A stretch of DNA of 6,454 nt from Lachnospiraceae bacterium UBA5895 (lineage in GTDB: Bacteria; Bacillota; Clostridia; Lachnospirales; Lachnospiraceae), in the NCBI GenBank assembly GCA_002431915.1, contig DJEP01000041.1, positions 22,146 through 28,599 of the forward strand. Direction: 5' to 3'. Below are positions 1 to 5,491 of the stretch, one piece after another. Each line of letters starts with the position of its first letter. The stretch's first letter is position 1. The translations under genes were made by a program, and so were the position numbers. The notes below the pieces were generated by a model that did no database searches, was not told the DNA's origin, and saw only the letters and a program-made list of their open reading frames with translations.

Positions 1-194
1 CCTACGGAAAATTCCATGATCATGGTGGGCAGCCCCAGCACGATCAGGCAGATCACGTAGATCAGCATGAAGCTTCCGCCACCGTTCTGCCCGCACATCC
101 ACGGGAATTTCCACACATTTCCACAGCCGATGGCGCACCCCGCCGACAGCATGATAAATCCCAAACGACTCCCCAGTCTTTCTCTGTTTTCCAT
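1..194 (-). CDS. Sodium-dependent transporter of the NSS/SNF family, N-terminal fragment (runs off left edge)
   Basis: The first 64 codons of a Na+-coupled symporter of the LeuT/neurotransmitter:sodium-symporter family, which imports amino acids or related amines across the cytoplasmic membrane. The visible protein begins MENRERLGSRLGF. It continues with the family's TM1 signature AGCAIGCGNVWKFP (residues 18-31), the NGGG motif (37-40), and TM2 from about residue 42 to 60, ending in MEF. Aligned by eye to LeuT, the TM1 sodium ligands are kept (Gly20/Ala22/Asn27 of LeuT correspond to Gly19/Ala21/Asn26). The usual extracellular-gate Arg30 is Lys29 here. The ATG at 192-194 is chosen because it begins just before the conserved RLGF segment and has GGAAGG nine bases upstream. 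The gene is divergent from a LysR-type regulator, a common arrangement for a regulator and its target. The substrate cannot be told from this fragment. Family assignment is firm. Confidence 0.9.
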   Translation of the reverse strand, partial: MENRERLGSRLGFIMLSAGCAIGCGNVWKFPWMCGQNGGGSFMLIYVICLIVLGLPTMIMEFSV

Positions 195-203
195 ACCCCT
201 GAT

Positions 204-209
204 CCTTCC
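204..209 (-). promoter_or_regulatory. Ribosome binding site of the NSS transporter
   Basis: On the minus strand GGAAGG lies nine bases before the ATG at 194. A second G-run (AGGGG) sits only one base from the start, too close to act as a Shine-Dalgarno site. This supports the chosen start. Confidence 0.6.
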
Positions 210-295
210 CAAAACTACTTATTTTATACGTTTTTGTACGCTGAACGCGTCCTTACTTTTTTGCTGTTTTTCCATATTTTCGCTGTCTTTTTACA

Positions 296-324
296 TTGAC
301 AGTCTTATTTCTTCATTATATAAT
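296..324 (+). promoter_or_regulatory. Perfect consensus sigma-A promoter for the LysR-type regulator
   Basis: TTGACA at 296-301 and TATAAT at 319-324 are separated by exactly 17 bases, a full match to the vegetative sigma factor consensus. Transcription would start near 331, giving a leader of about 77 nt before the ATG at 408. Such a strong promoter on a regulator gene suggests that something limits it, most likely autorepression through the inverted repeats in the leader. That last step is inference. Confidence 0.8.
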
Positions 325-343
325 TTTCATAAATATTTGAAAA
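315..343 (-). promoter_or_regulatory. Probable promoter of the NSS transporter, overlapping the regulator's promoter
   Basis: Read on the minus strand, TATAAT lies at 320-315 and TTTTCA (4/6 match to TTGACA) at 343-338, with a 17-base spacer. The -10 is shared with the plus-strand promoter because ATTATATAAT (315-324) is a perfect 10-bp palindrome. The start would be near 308, leaving a leader of about 114 nt to the ATG at 194. A perfect -10 with a poor -35 is typical of a promoter needing an activator, which fits control by the divergent LysR protein. Confidence 0.5.
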
Positions 344-349
344 ACAAAT
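335..349. promoter_or_regulatory. Candidate LysR operator, activation-type site (T-N11-A inverted repeat)
   Basis: ATTTG-AAAAA-CAAAT is a perfect inverted repeat with 5-bp arms, and its T336 to A348 fits the T-N11-A rule for LysR-family sites. It overlaps the weak -35 of the transporter promoter, centred about 34 bases before that predicted start. It also lies just downstream of the regulator's own start. In an AT-rich spacer short repeats arise by chance, so the call is moderate. Confidence 0.4.
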
Positions 350-375
350 TATTTTTATCACATTGATCGAAGAAT

Positions 376-390
376 TGAATTTATAATTCA
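376..390. promoter_or_regulatory. Candidate LysR operator, recognition-type site (15-bp inverted repeat)
   Basis: TGAATT-TAT-AATTCA is a perfect inverted repeat with 6-bp arms. Its centre is about 75 bases upstream of the predicted transporter start and 41 bases (about four helical turns) from the repeat centred at 342. This resembles the paired recognition and activation sites of LysR-type promoters. The outer T to A spacing is 13, not the classical 11, so the site is not canonical. It lies in the regulator's leader, where binding could also repress lysR itself. Confidence 0.4.
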
Positions 391-407
391 GAAAGCGTAG
401 CAGCCTT

Positions 408-1283
408 ATGGACGTAAAAAATTTGGAAACCTTTGTCATGGTAAATGAATTAAAAAGTTTTACACTGGCGGCCGGACGGCTGGGTTATACCCAGTCCACC
501 GTATCCTTTCAGATCAAGCAGCTGGAGAAGGAGCTATCCATCCCTCTGTTTGAACGGATCGGGCATACTGTAACCCTGACCAACGAGGGGGAAAAACTGC
601 TGCCCCTGGCCCAGCAGATCCTGCGGCTGGCAGCGGAGGCCACCCACATCAGCGGCAATACCGCTCCGGAGGGTCTGGTGCGGATCGCCATTGCGGAATC
701 CCTGGCCAGTTGGGAATTTCACAGCCGTTTTAAGGATTTTCATGAAAAATATCCGGGAATCCGCCTGAAGATCATCGCTACCAGCACCGATGAAATGTTC
801 CAGATGCTGGGACAGAATCAGGTAGATATTGTATACACACTGGATCGTCGTATTTTCAATCATAATTACGTGACTGCTTTCGAGGCTCCCGTAGATATTC
901 ACTTCGTCACCGGCGCCGGTCATCCGCTGGCCGGTTGTAAGCAGGTCACTCTGGATCAGATTTTGGAATACCCGCTGATCCTGACGGAGAAAAATATGAG
1001 TTACCGGGCGGCGCTGGATGATCTTCTCTCCCAGAACGGCAGGGAGACACTTCCGATCATGGAAGTGGGCGATACCCAGCTGATCCGCAATCTCCTGCGT
1101 CAGGACCTCGGCATCTCCTATCTGCCGGAATTCGTCGTGGCGGAAGATCTGGCAAAAGGCAATCTCATCAGTCTCCCCATGCCGGAAATTCATCCGGACA
1201 TCTGGCGACAACTTTTGTATCACCGGAATAAATGGATCTCTCCGGAATTAAAATGCGTAATAAAATACCTGCAGGAGGAATAA
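408..1283 (+). CDS. LysR-type transcriptional regulator
   Basis: A complete 291-residue LysR-family regulator, the usual family length. Residues 3-62 form the N-terminal winged helix-turn-helix, with the recognition helix around TQSTVSFQIKQLEKEL (28-43) followed by the conserved LFER (47-50) and T-x-EG (58-61). A linker helix (about 62-82) leads into a two-lobed periplasmic-binding-protein-like effector domain (about 90-290). The effector is unknown. The start MDVKNLETF is typical of the family, although the Shine-Dalgarno site is poor (only GAAAG, 12 bases upstream), which may keep expression low despite the perfect promoter. It is divergent from the NSS transporter and, by precedent for this layout, probably controls it and itself. 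The last codons and the stop lie inside a terminator hairpin. Family assignment is firm; the target is inference. Confidence 0.95.
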   Translation: MDVKNLETFVMVNELKSFTLAAGRLGYTQSTVSFQIKQLEKELSIPLFERIGHTVTLTNEGEKLLPLAQQILRLAAEATHISGNTAPEGLVRIAIAESLASWEFHSRFKDFHEKYPGIRLKIIATSTDEMFQMLGQNQVDIVYTLDRRIFNHNYVTAFEAPVDIHFVTGAGHPLAGCKQVTLDQILEYPLILTEKNMSYRAALDDLLSQNGRETLPIMEVGDTQLIRNLLRQDLGISYLPEFVVAEDLAKGNLISLPMPEIHPDIWRQLLYHRNKWISPELKCVIKYLQEE

Positions 1284-1304
1284 TCCCCTGCAGGTTTTCT
1301 ATTT
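1258..1304. terminator. Bidirectional intrinsic terminator between the regulator and feoAB
   Basis: CCTGCAGG at 1268-1275 pairs perfectly with CCTGCAGG at 1287-1294 (8 bp, 11-nt loop). On the plus strand it is followed by TTTTCTATTT (1295-1304). On the minus strand it is followed by TATTTTATTA (1267-1258). It can therefore end the LysR transcript and the convergent feoAB transcript, whose stop is about 32 bases before the hairpin. The LysR stop codon (1281-1283) sits in the loop. Confidence 0.8.
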
Positions 1305-1326
1305 GTCATCTTATTATCTGAAATTT

Positions 1327-3669
1327 CTAGAATCCCATCAGCAATCCAATACTATGTACCAGGAAGGCTGCCACCCATGCCACAAGACACTGCCAGAGTA
1401 CCACGGCGATGGCCCATTTTCCACCCAGTTCTCTGCGGACGGAAGCGATAGCCGCCACGCAGGGGGTATACAGCAGGCTGAATACCAGTAATGTAGCTGC
1501 TGCCAGCGGGGTAAGTACGGTAGCAATGCTGCTGCCGAACAATACTTCCAGCGTTGCTACCACGCTCTCTTTTGCCATGAATCCACTGATCAGGGAAGTG
1601 CAGATCCGCCAGTCTCCCAGACCGAGCGGTTTGAACAGTGGTACCAATAAGCCGGATACCATAGCCAGCATACTGTTTGCCGAATCCTCCACGAGATTCA
1701 ATTTCAGGTCAAAGCTCTGCAGGAACCATACCACGATGGTAGCAATAAAGATCACCGTGAATGCCTTCTGTAAAAAGTCTTTTGCCTTCTCCCACAGCAG
1801 CTGTCCTACATTTTTGGCTCCGGGCAGACGATAGTTCGGCAGTTCCATTACAAAAGGTACCGGCTCTCCTTTGAACAGCGTTCCCCGATACAAAAATGCT
1901 ACCAGAATTCCCATCACAATGCCAAACAGATACAAAGCCGACATGACCAGTCCGCCTTTTCCCGGGAAAAATACACTGACAAAGAAGGAATAAATCGGTA
2001 ATTTTGCCGAACAGCTCATAAACGGTGTCAGCAGAATCGTCATCTTACGATCTCTCTCGCTGGTCAGTGTTCTCGTGGCCATGACTGCCGGAACCGTACA
2101 GCCGAAACCGATCAGCATGGGAACAATACTTCGTCCGGACAGACCGATCTTTCTCAGCAGCTTATCCATAACGAATGCCACACGGGCAATATATCCGCTG
2201 TCCTCCATCAAAGACAGGAAGAAGAACAGAGTAACCACGATGGGCAGGAAGCTCAATACACTTCCCACACCGGTGAAAATACCGTCAATTACAAGGCTTT
2301 TGACCGCACTGTTGACATGGGCTGCCGTCAGTGCCGCATCGGTAATCTCCGTCAATTTTCCGATTCCCAGTTCCAGCAGTCCCTGGAGCCATGCGCCGAT
2401 GACATTGAAGGTCAGGTAAAATACCAGTATCATGATCACAATAAAACAGGGAATGGCCGTATATTTTCCGGTGAGGATCCGGTCGATCTTCTCACTGCGG
2501 ATCCGTTCCTTACTTTCCTTGGGTTTTACTACCGTCTGCTCGCATAATCTTTCGATAAAATCAAAACGCATATCGGCAATAGCCGCACTTCTGTCCACAC
2601 CGCGTTCTGTCTCCATCTGGCAGACGATGTGCTCCAGCATTTCTTTTTCATTTTCATCCAGCTGCAATTTTTCCAAAATCAGGTGATCGCCTTCAATGGC
2701 CTTGTTCGCTGCAAAACGAAGGGGCAGCTTTGCTGCTTCCGCATGATCCTCAATCAGATGGCATACCGCATGGATACAGCGGTGTACGGAACCGTCGTGG
2801 TCATTTTTATCACAGAAATCCTGCCGCAGAGGCCGTTCCTGATATTTTGCCACATGAACCGCATGACGGATCAATTCATCCACGCCCTCGTTTTTCGCTG
2901 CGGAAATGGGAATTACGGGAACTCCCAGGAAAGCCTCCATGGCATTCACATCGATGGAGCCCTGGTTGCCGGTGACTTCATCCATCATGTTCAACGCCAC
3001 GACCATGGGAATATTCATCTCCAGCAGCTGCATGGTCAGATACAGGTTACGCTCGATATTCGTGGCATCCACGATGTTAATAATAGCCTTGGGCTGTTCA
3101 TATAAGATAAAATTTCGGGACACGATCTCCTCACTGCTGTAAGGGGACATGGAATAAATACCCGGCAGGTCTGTCACCAGCGTGTCGGGATATCCCTTGA
3201 TGGAACCGTCCTTGCGATCTACAGTGACTCCCGGGAAATTACCCACGTGCTGGTTCGATCCGGTGAGCTGATTGAACAGTGTGGTCTTACCGCAATTCTG
3301 ATTTCCCGCCAGGGCAAACGTCAGTGTCGTTCCCTCCGGCAGTGGATTCTCATCTTTTTTCGAATGGTATTTCCCATCCTCACCCAAGCCGGGATGTTCC
3401 GCATCTGTTACCCGGTCCAGGCCCTTATGTTCTCTCGTTCTCTTCGCAATGGGGGCGATCTCGATCTGATCGGCCTCCGCCAGGCGTAAGGTAAGTTCAT
3501 AGCCGTGCACCTGCAATTCCATGGGATCCCCCATAGGAGCCAGCTTTACCACCGTTACCTCCGCTCCGGGGATCATACCCATATCCAGGAAATGCTGTCT
3601 GAGTTCTCCTGAGCCGCCGACCGTTTTGATCACGGCACTTTTACCGATTTCCAATTCTTTCAGTGTCAT
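1327..3669 (-). CDS. feoB: Ferrous iron transporter, FeoA-FeoB fusion protein
   Basis: A complete 780-residue Fe(II) importer of the cytoplasmic membrane. Residues 1-75 are a FeoA (SH3-like) domain (MTLKELEIGK, then HFLDMGMIPG and the ending ADQIEIAP). A charged linker spans about 76-113. The FeoB GTPase follows: G1 GNQNCGKT (122-129), switch I VGNFPGVTVD (142-151), G3 DLPG (167-170), G4 NMMD (227-230) and G5 ISA (255-257). A helical regulatory domain (about 265-395) carries an unusual His/Cys cluster. The membrane part (about 403-778) contains EDSGYIARVAFVMD, GFGCTVPAVMATRT, the two Gate motifs around SCSAKLP (552-558) and YTPCVA (734-739), and GFMAKESVV. E. coli makes FeoA and FeoB as separate proteins; fusion is known in anaerobes. 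No feoC follows. The ATG at 3669 begins the FeoA domain with AAAGGA 12 bases upstream. A Fur box lies in its promoter region. Confidence 0.96.
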   Translation of the reverse strand: MTLKELEIGKSAVIKTVGGSGELRQHFLDMGMIPGAEVTVVKLAPMGDPMELQVHGYELTLRLAEADQIEIAPIAKRTREHKGLDRVTDAEHPGLGEDGKYHSKKDENPLPEGTTLTFALAGNQNCGKTTLFNQLTGSNQHVGNFPGVTVDRKDGSIKGYPDTLVTDLPGIYSMSPYSSEEIVSRNFILYEQPKAIINIVDATNIERNLYLTMQLLEMNIPMVVALNMMDEVTGNQGSIDVNAMEAFLGVPVIPISAAKNEGVDELIRHAVHVAKYQERPLRQDFCDKNDHDGSVHRCIHAVCHLIEDHAEAAKLPLRFAANKAIEGDHLILEKLQLDENEKEMLEHIVCQMETERGVDRSAAIADMRFDFIERLCEQTVVKPKESKERIRSEKIDRILTGKYTAIPCFIVIMILVFYLTFNVIGAWLQGLLELGIGKLTEITDAALTAAHVNSAVKSLVIDGIFTGVGSVLSFLPIVVTLFFFLSLMEDSGYIARVAFVMDKLLRKIGLSGRSIVPMLIGFGCTVPAVMATRTLTSERDRKMTILLTPFMSCSAKLPIYSFFVSVFFPGKGGLVMSALYLFGIVMGILVAFLYRGTLFKGEPVPFVMELPNYRLPGAKNVGQLLWEKAKDFLQKAFTVIFIATIVVWFLQSFDLKLNLVEDSANSMLAMVSGLLVPLFKPLGLGDWRICTSLISGFMAKESVVATLEVLFGSSIATVLTPLAAATLLVFSLLYTPCVAAIASVRRELGGKWAIAVVLWQCLVAWVAAFLVHSIGLLMGF

Positions 3670-3681
3670 AACACTTCTGTA

Positions 3682-3687
3682 TCCTTT
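3682..3687 (-). promoter_or_regulatory. Ribosome binding site of feoAB
   Basis: AAAGGA on the minus strand lies 12 bases before the ATG at 3669, somewhat longer than the usual spacing. A weak 5-bp hairpin (AACAT-CTTA-ATGTT, 3696-3709) sits just upstream in the leader; its role, if any, is unknown. Confidence 0.5.
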
Positions 3688-3727
3688 CGTATCTCAACAT
3701 CTTAATGTTCTATAGTGTAACAAAAGT

Positions 3728-3756
3728 ATTATAACTTATTTGGTATTGAAAATCAG
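3728..3756 (-). promoter_or_regulatory. Probable feoAB promoter
   Basis: On the minus strand a perfect TATAAT lies at 3733-3728 with CTGATT (a weak -35, 3/6) at 3756-3751, spacing 17. Transcription would start near 3721, giving a leader of about 52 nt. The -35 falls inside the predicted Fur box, so bound Fur would block RNA polymerase. A perfect TTGACA on the same strand at 3798-3793 has only TACAAA at a 15-base spacing and looks less likely. Confidence 0.5.
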
Positions 3757-3761
3757 TATCA
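3747..3761. promoter_or_regulatory. Fur box upstream of feoAB
   Basis: The 15-mer TGAAAATCAGTATCA matches the 7-1-7 Fur consensus TGATAATNATTATCA at 12 of 14 defined positions, with mismatches only at positions 4 and 10. It overlaps the -35 of the likely feoAB promoter, the expected place for an iron-dependent repressor. Fur control of feo is well established in other bacteria. Here it is a sequence-based prediction, strengthened by the gene it precedes. Confidence 0.7.
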
Positions 3762-3791
3762 ATTTATTCTTTTTGTATTTGTAGAATTTTT

Positions 3792-3820
3792 TTGTCAAAA
3801 AATGAATAAAACTGTAGAAA
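3792..3820 (+). promoter_or_regulatory. Possible promoter of the chemoreceptor gene
   Basis: TTGTCA (5/6) at 3792-3797 and TAGAAA (4/6) at 3815-3820 are 17 bases apart, giving a start near 3827 and a leader of about 50 nt. No convincing flagellar sigma-28 site was found: TAAA at 3807 is followed after 15 bases by GATGAAAG, a poor match to GCCGATAA. The call is tentative. Confidence 0.35.
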
Positions 3821-3866
3821 AAAATGATGAAAGCAGTTACACTTAAATTAGTTTTTATAATTATAC

Positions 3867-3872
3867 GGAGGG
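3867..3872 (+). promoter_or_regulatory. Ribosome binding site that fixes the chemoreceptor start
   Basis: GGAGGG lies five bases before the ATG at 3878. The in-frame ATGs further upstream (3824 and 3827) have no such site and would add 17-18 residues unlike a receptor N-terminus. The start at 3878 is therefore preferred. Confidence 0.85.
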
Positions 3873-3877
3873 AATTT

Positions 3878-5380
3878 ATGGATCTGAAAGAAAATAATAA
3901 ATATCGTTACACAGATGTTGCGGAACGCAATCGCAGGATGAACAAATTCTACATTATTGCTTCTTCTCTTTTGGCAATTGTTTTCCTGTTTTATCTGTGG
4001 TTAAAACTAATCAATCACAATATCGCGCCGATCGTCACGTATTCCAACACGATCCTGATTGCCATTTTCTGCGTGGTCAATACCGTGACACACCTCCGGA
4101 ATAAGGCAACCAGACTGTTAAAGGTCTTCGCTACCATCGAGATCGGTATTGAATATCTTCTGGTCGGTCTGCAGACGGATGCCAGCTTCATCCACTATGC
4201 GCTGATTGCCATCTTCATATTGCAGATTCCTTATTATGAGAAAAAGTCTCTGCGAAAAACCGCACTGGGACTGTTCGTACTCTATCTGGTAGTCATGGTC
4301 GTGCAGGCATCTAAGGGAATCTACGGTCAGGATGTCAACGCGGTCTGCTCTACCTTGCTGGTATTTCTGATCGGTGTCATTATCCTGGAGACCGGCAAGA
4401 TTACCATTTTGTTCAATAATGATGCTATTGGCTCTTCTCTGGAAGAGCATGAACATGTAAAGACGATCCTGGATAACGTTTTAGATGTATCCCAGACCGT
4501 ACATCAGGAGACTTCCAAGACCACGGATCTCATGAATCAGCTGGTACAGACGACGGAATCCGTAGCTAACAGTATGCGTGAGATCTCCGATGCCACCAAT
4601 ATGACCGCCACCAGCATCGAGGAGCAGAGTCAGATGACCAGCACGATTCAGAATGCTATCGAGCAGACCGGTCATATCTCGGAGCAGATGGTTCAGATTG
4701 CCGAAGATTCTAACGACAGTATCCGTAAAAACATGGCTGCCATGGAAGATTTGAGACAGCAGTCCGCTATGATCAAAGATACGAACCATTCCGTCACGGA
4801 TGCCATGGAAAAGTTGCAGGAAAAGACAAAAGAAGTGGAAGATATCGCCGGAAGCATCATGGCGATCTCCGGTCAGACCAACCTTCTGGCGCTGAACGCT
4901 TCCATTGAAAGTGCCCGTGCCGGTGAGGCAGGACGCGGTTTCGCCGTTGTGGCGCAGCAGATTCGTCAGCTGGCAGAGCAGACGAAGAGCTTTACCGAAG
5001 AGATCACCAAGATCACCAACGAGCTGAATGCCAATGCCAACACGGTAGTCGATACCATAAACGGCTCCATCGAAGCTACCGACCGACAGAGTGAGAAGAT
5101 CCTTGCCGCTTCCGAGACCTTCGATCAGTTGAATAAAAATATGGAAGCCCTGGCATCCCAGGTGGAAGAAGTAAATCACCATATTCTGGGTCTGTCAGAC
5201 TCCAACAACAAGATTATGGAAAATATCTCCCAGCTGTCTGCTGTAACCGAAGAAGTTACCGCCAACGCCGAGCAGGTACATACCATGAGTCAGAACAATC
5301 TGGATTACGCAGAACAAGTAAAAAAGGCAGTAGAGCATATCCGCTCTACCACCGATGAAATGGGAACGCAGGAGGGTTAG
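3878..5380 (+). CDS. Methyl-accepting chemotaxis protein with a six-helix membrane sensor region
   Basis: A complete 500-residue chemoreceptor that would signal through CheW/CheA to the flagella. The first 23 residues are polar and basic. Six hydrophobic segments follow at about 24-44, 54-72, 82-98, 104-119, 128-144 and 156-176. The loops between them are short, and basic residues (RNK, EKKSLRK) fall on the predicted inside, so both ends are cytoplasmic. There is no extracellular Cache or four-helix sensor and no clear HAMP domain. Residues about 190-500 form the coiled-coil signalling hairpin with the hallmark tip ISGQTNLLALNASIESARAG and GEAGRGFAVVAQQIRQLAEQ (330-368). SAVTEEVTA (454-462) resembles a methylation site. 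The arms hold about 22 heptads each side of the tip, compatible with the 44H class (estimated by eye). No CheR-tethering pentapeptide ends the protein. It is divergent from feoAB, and its signal is unknown. Confidence 0.93.
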   Translation: MDLKENNKYRYTDVAERNRRMNKFYIIASSLLAIVFLFYLWLKLINHNIAPIVTYSNTILIAIFCVVNTVTHLRNKATRLLKVFATIEIGIEYLLVGLQTDASFIHYALIAIFILQIPYYEKKSLRKTALGLFVLYLVVMVVQASKGIYGQDVNAVCSTLLVFLIGVIILETGKITILFNNDAIGSSLEEHEHVKTILDNVLDVSQTVHQETSKTTDLMNQLVQTTESVANSMREISDATNMTATSIEEQSQMTSTIQNAIEQTGHISEQMVQIAEDSNDSIRKNMAAMEDLRQQSAMIKDTNHSVTDAMEKLQEKTKEVEDIAGSIMAISGQTNLLALNASIESARAGEAGRGFAVVAQQIRQLAEQTKSFTEEITKITNELNANANTVVDTINGSIEATDRQSEKILAASETFDQLNKNMEALASQVEEVNHHILGLSDSNNKIMENISQLSAVTEEVTANAEQVHTMSQNNLDYAEQVKKAVEHIRSTTDEMGTQEG

Positions 5381-5395
5381 ACCTCCTGCGTTTTT
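5365..5395 (+). terminator. Intrinsic terminator of the chemoreceptor gene
   Basis: ACGCAGGAGG (5366-5375) pairs perfectly with CCTCCTGCGT (5382-5391), extended by A5365-T5392 to 11 bp, around the 6-nt loop GTTAGA. A T-run (5391-5395) follows. The TAG stop codon (5378-5380) is in the loop, so the last codons of the gene form the 5' arm. On the minus strand the hairpin is followed only by TTCCCATTT, so it would be at best a weak stop for guaA. Confidence 0.9.
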
Positions 5396-5491
5396 GATCT
5401 TATTATTTCGGTCTTTGTAATATATGAAATACTAGCAGATGTAGTTGGAGTAAATAGCCCATAAATACAGGCTTTGTAGGGATTTAACCCT

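Noticed and set aside
67..366. A 99-codon plus-strand open frame over the transporter start and the AT-rich spacer
   Set aside because: Its first part is antisense to the clearly recognisable transporter N-terminus. The rest is low-complexity Phe/Ser/Leu from T-rich spacer, it has no ribosome site, and it runs through the promoters.
534..1223. Long minus-strand open frame inside the LysR gene
   Set aside because: It is antisense to a complete, well-recognised regulator. It has no family features and its composition is that of a codon-bias shadow.
3807..3833. Flagellar sigma-28 promoter for the chemoreceptor
   Set aside because: TAAA with a 15-base spacer is followed by GATGAAAG, only about half matching GCCGATAA, in an A-rich stretch where such partial matches are expected.
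3856..3861. TATAAT as a chemoreceptor -10
   Set aside because: No acceptable -35 lies 16-18 bases upstream, and the start would fall at the Shine-Dalgarno sequence.
3824..3877. Upstream in-frame ATGs extending the chemoreceptor by up to 18 residues
   Set aside because: There is no ribosome site before 3824, while GGAGGG stands five bases before 3878. The added residues do not fit a receptor N-terminus.
4481..5182. A 233-codon minus-strand open frame inside the chemoreceptor
   Set aside because: It is opposite the most conserved part of the signalling domain. Its Gly/Leu/Asp-rich, repeat-like sequence is the expected mirror of coiled-coil codons.
5456..5491. Terminator for guaA (AGGG-N6-CCCT at 5478-5491; AGCC-N10-GGCT at 5456-5473)
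   Set aside because: Both stems are only 4 bp and neither is followed by a good T-run on the minus strand. The spacer from 5396 to 5491 otherwise shows nothing I can identify.
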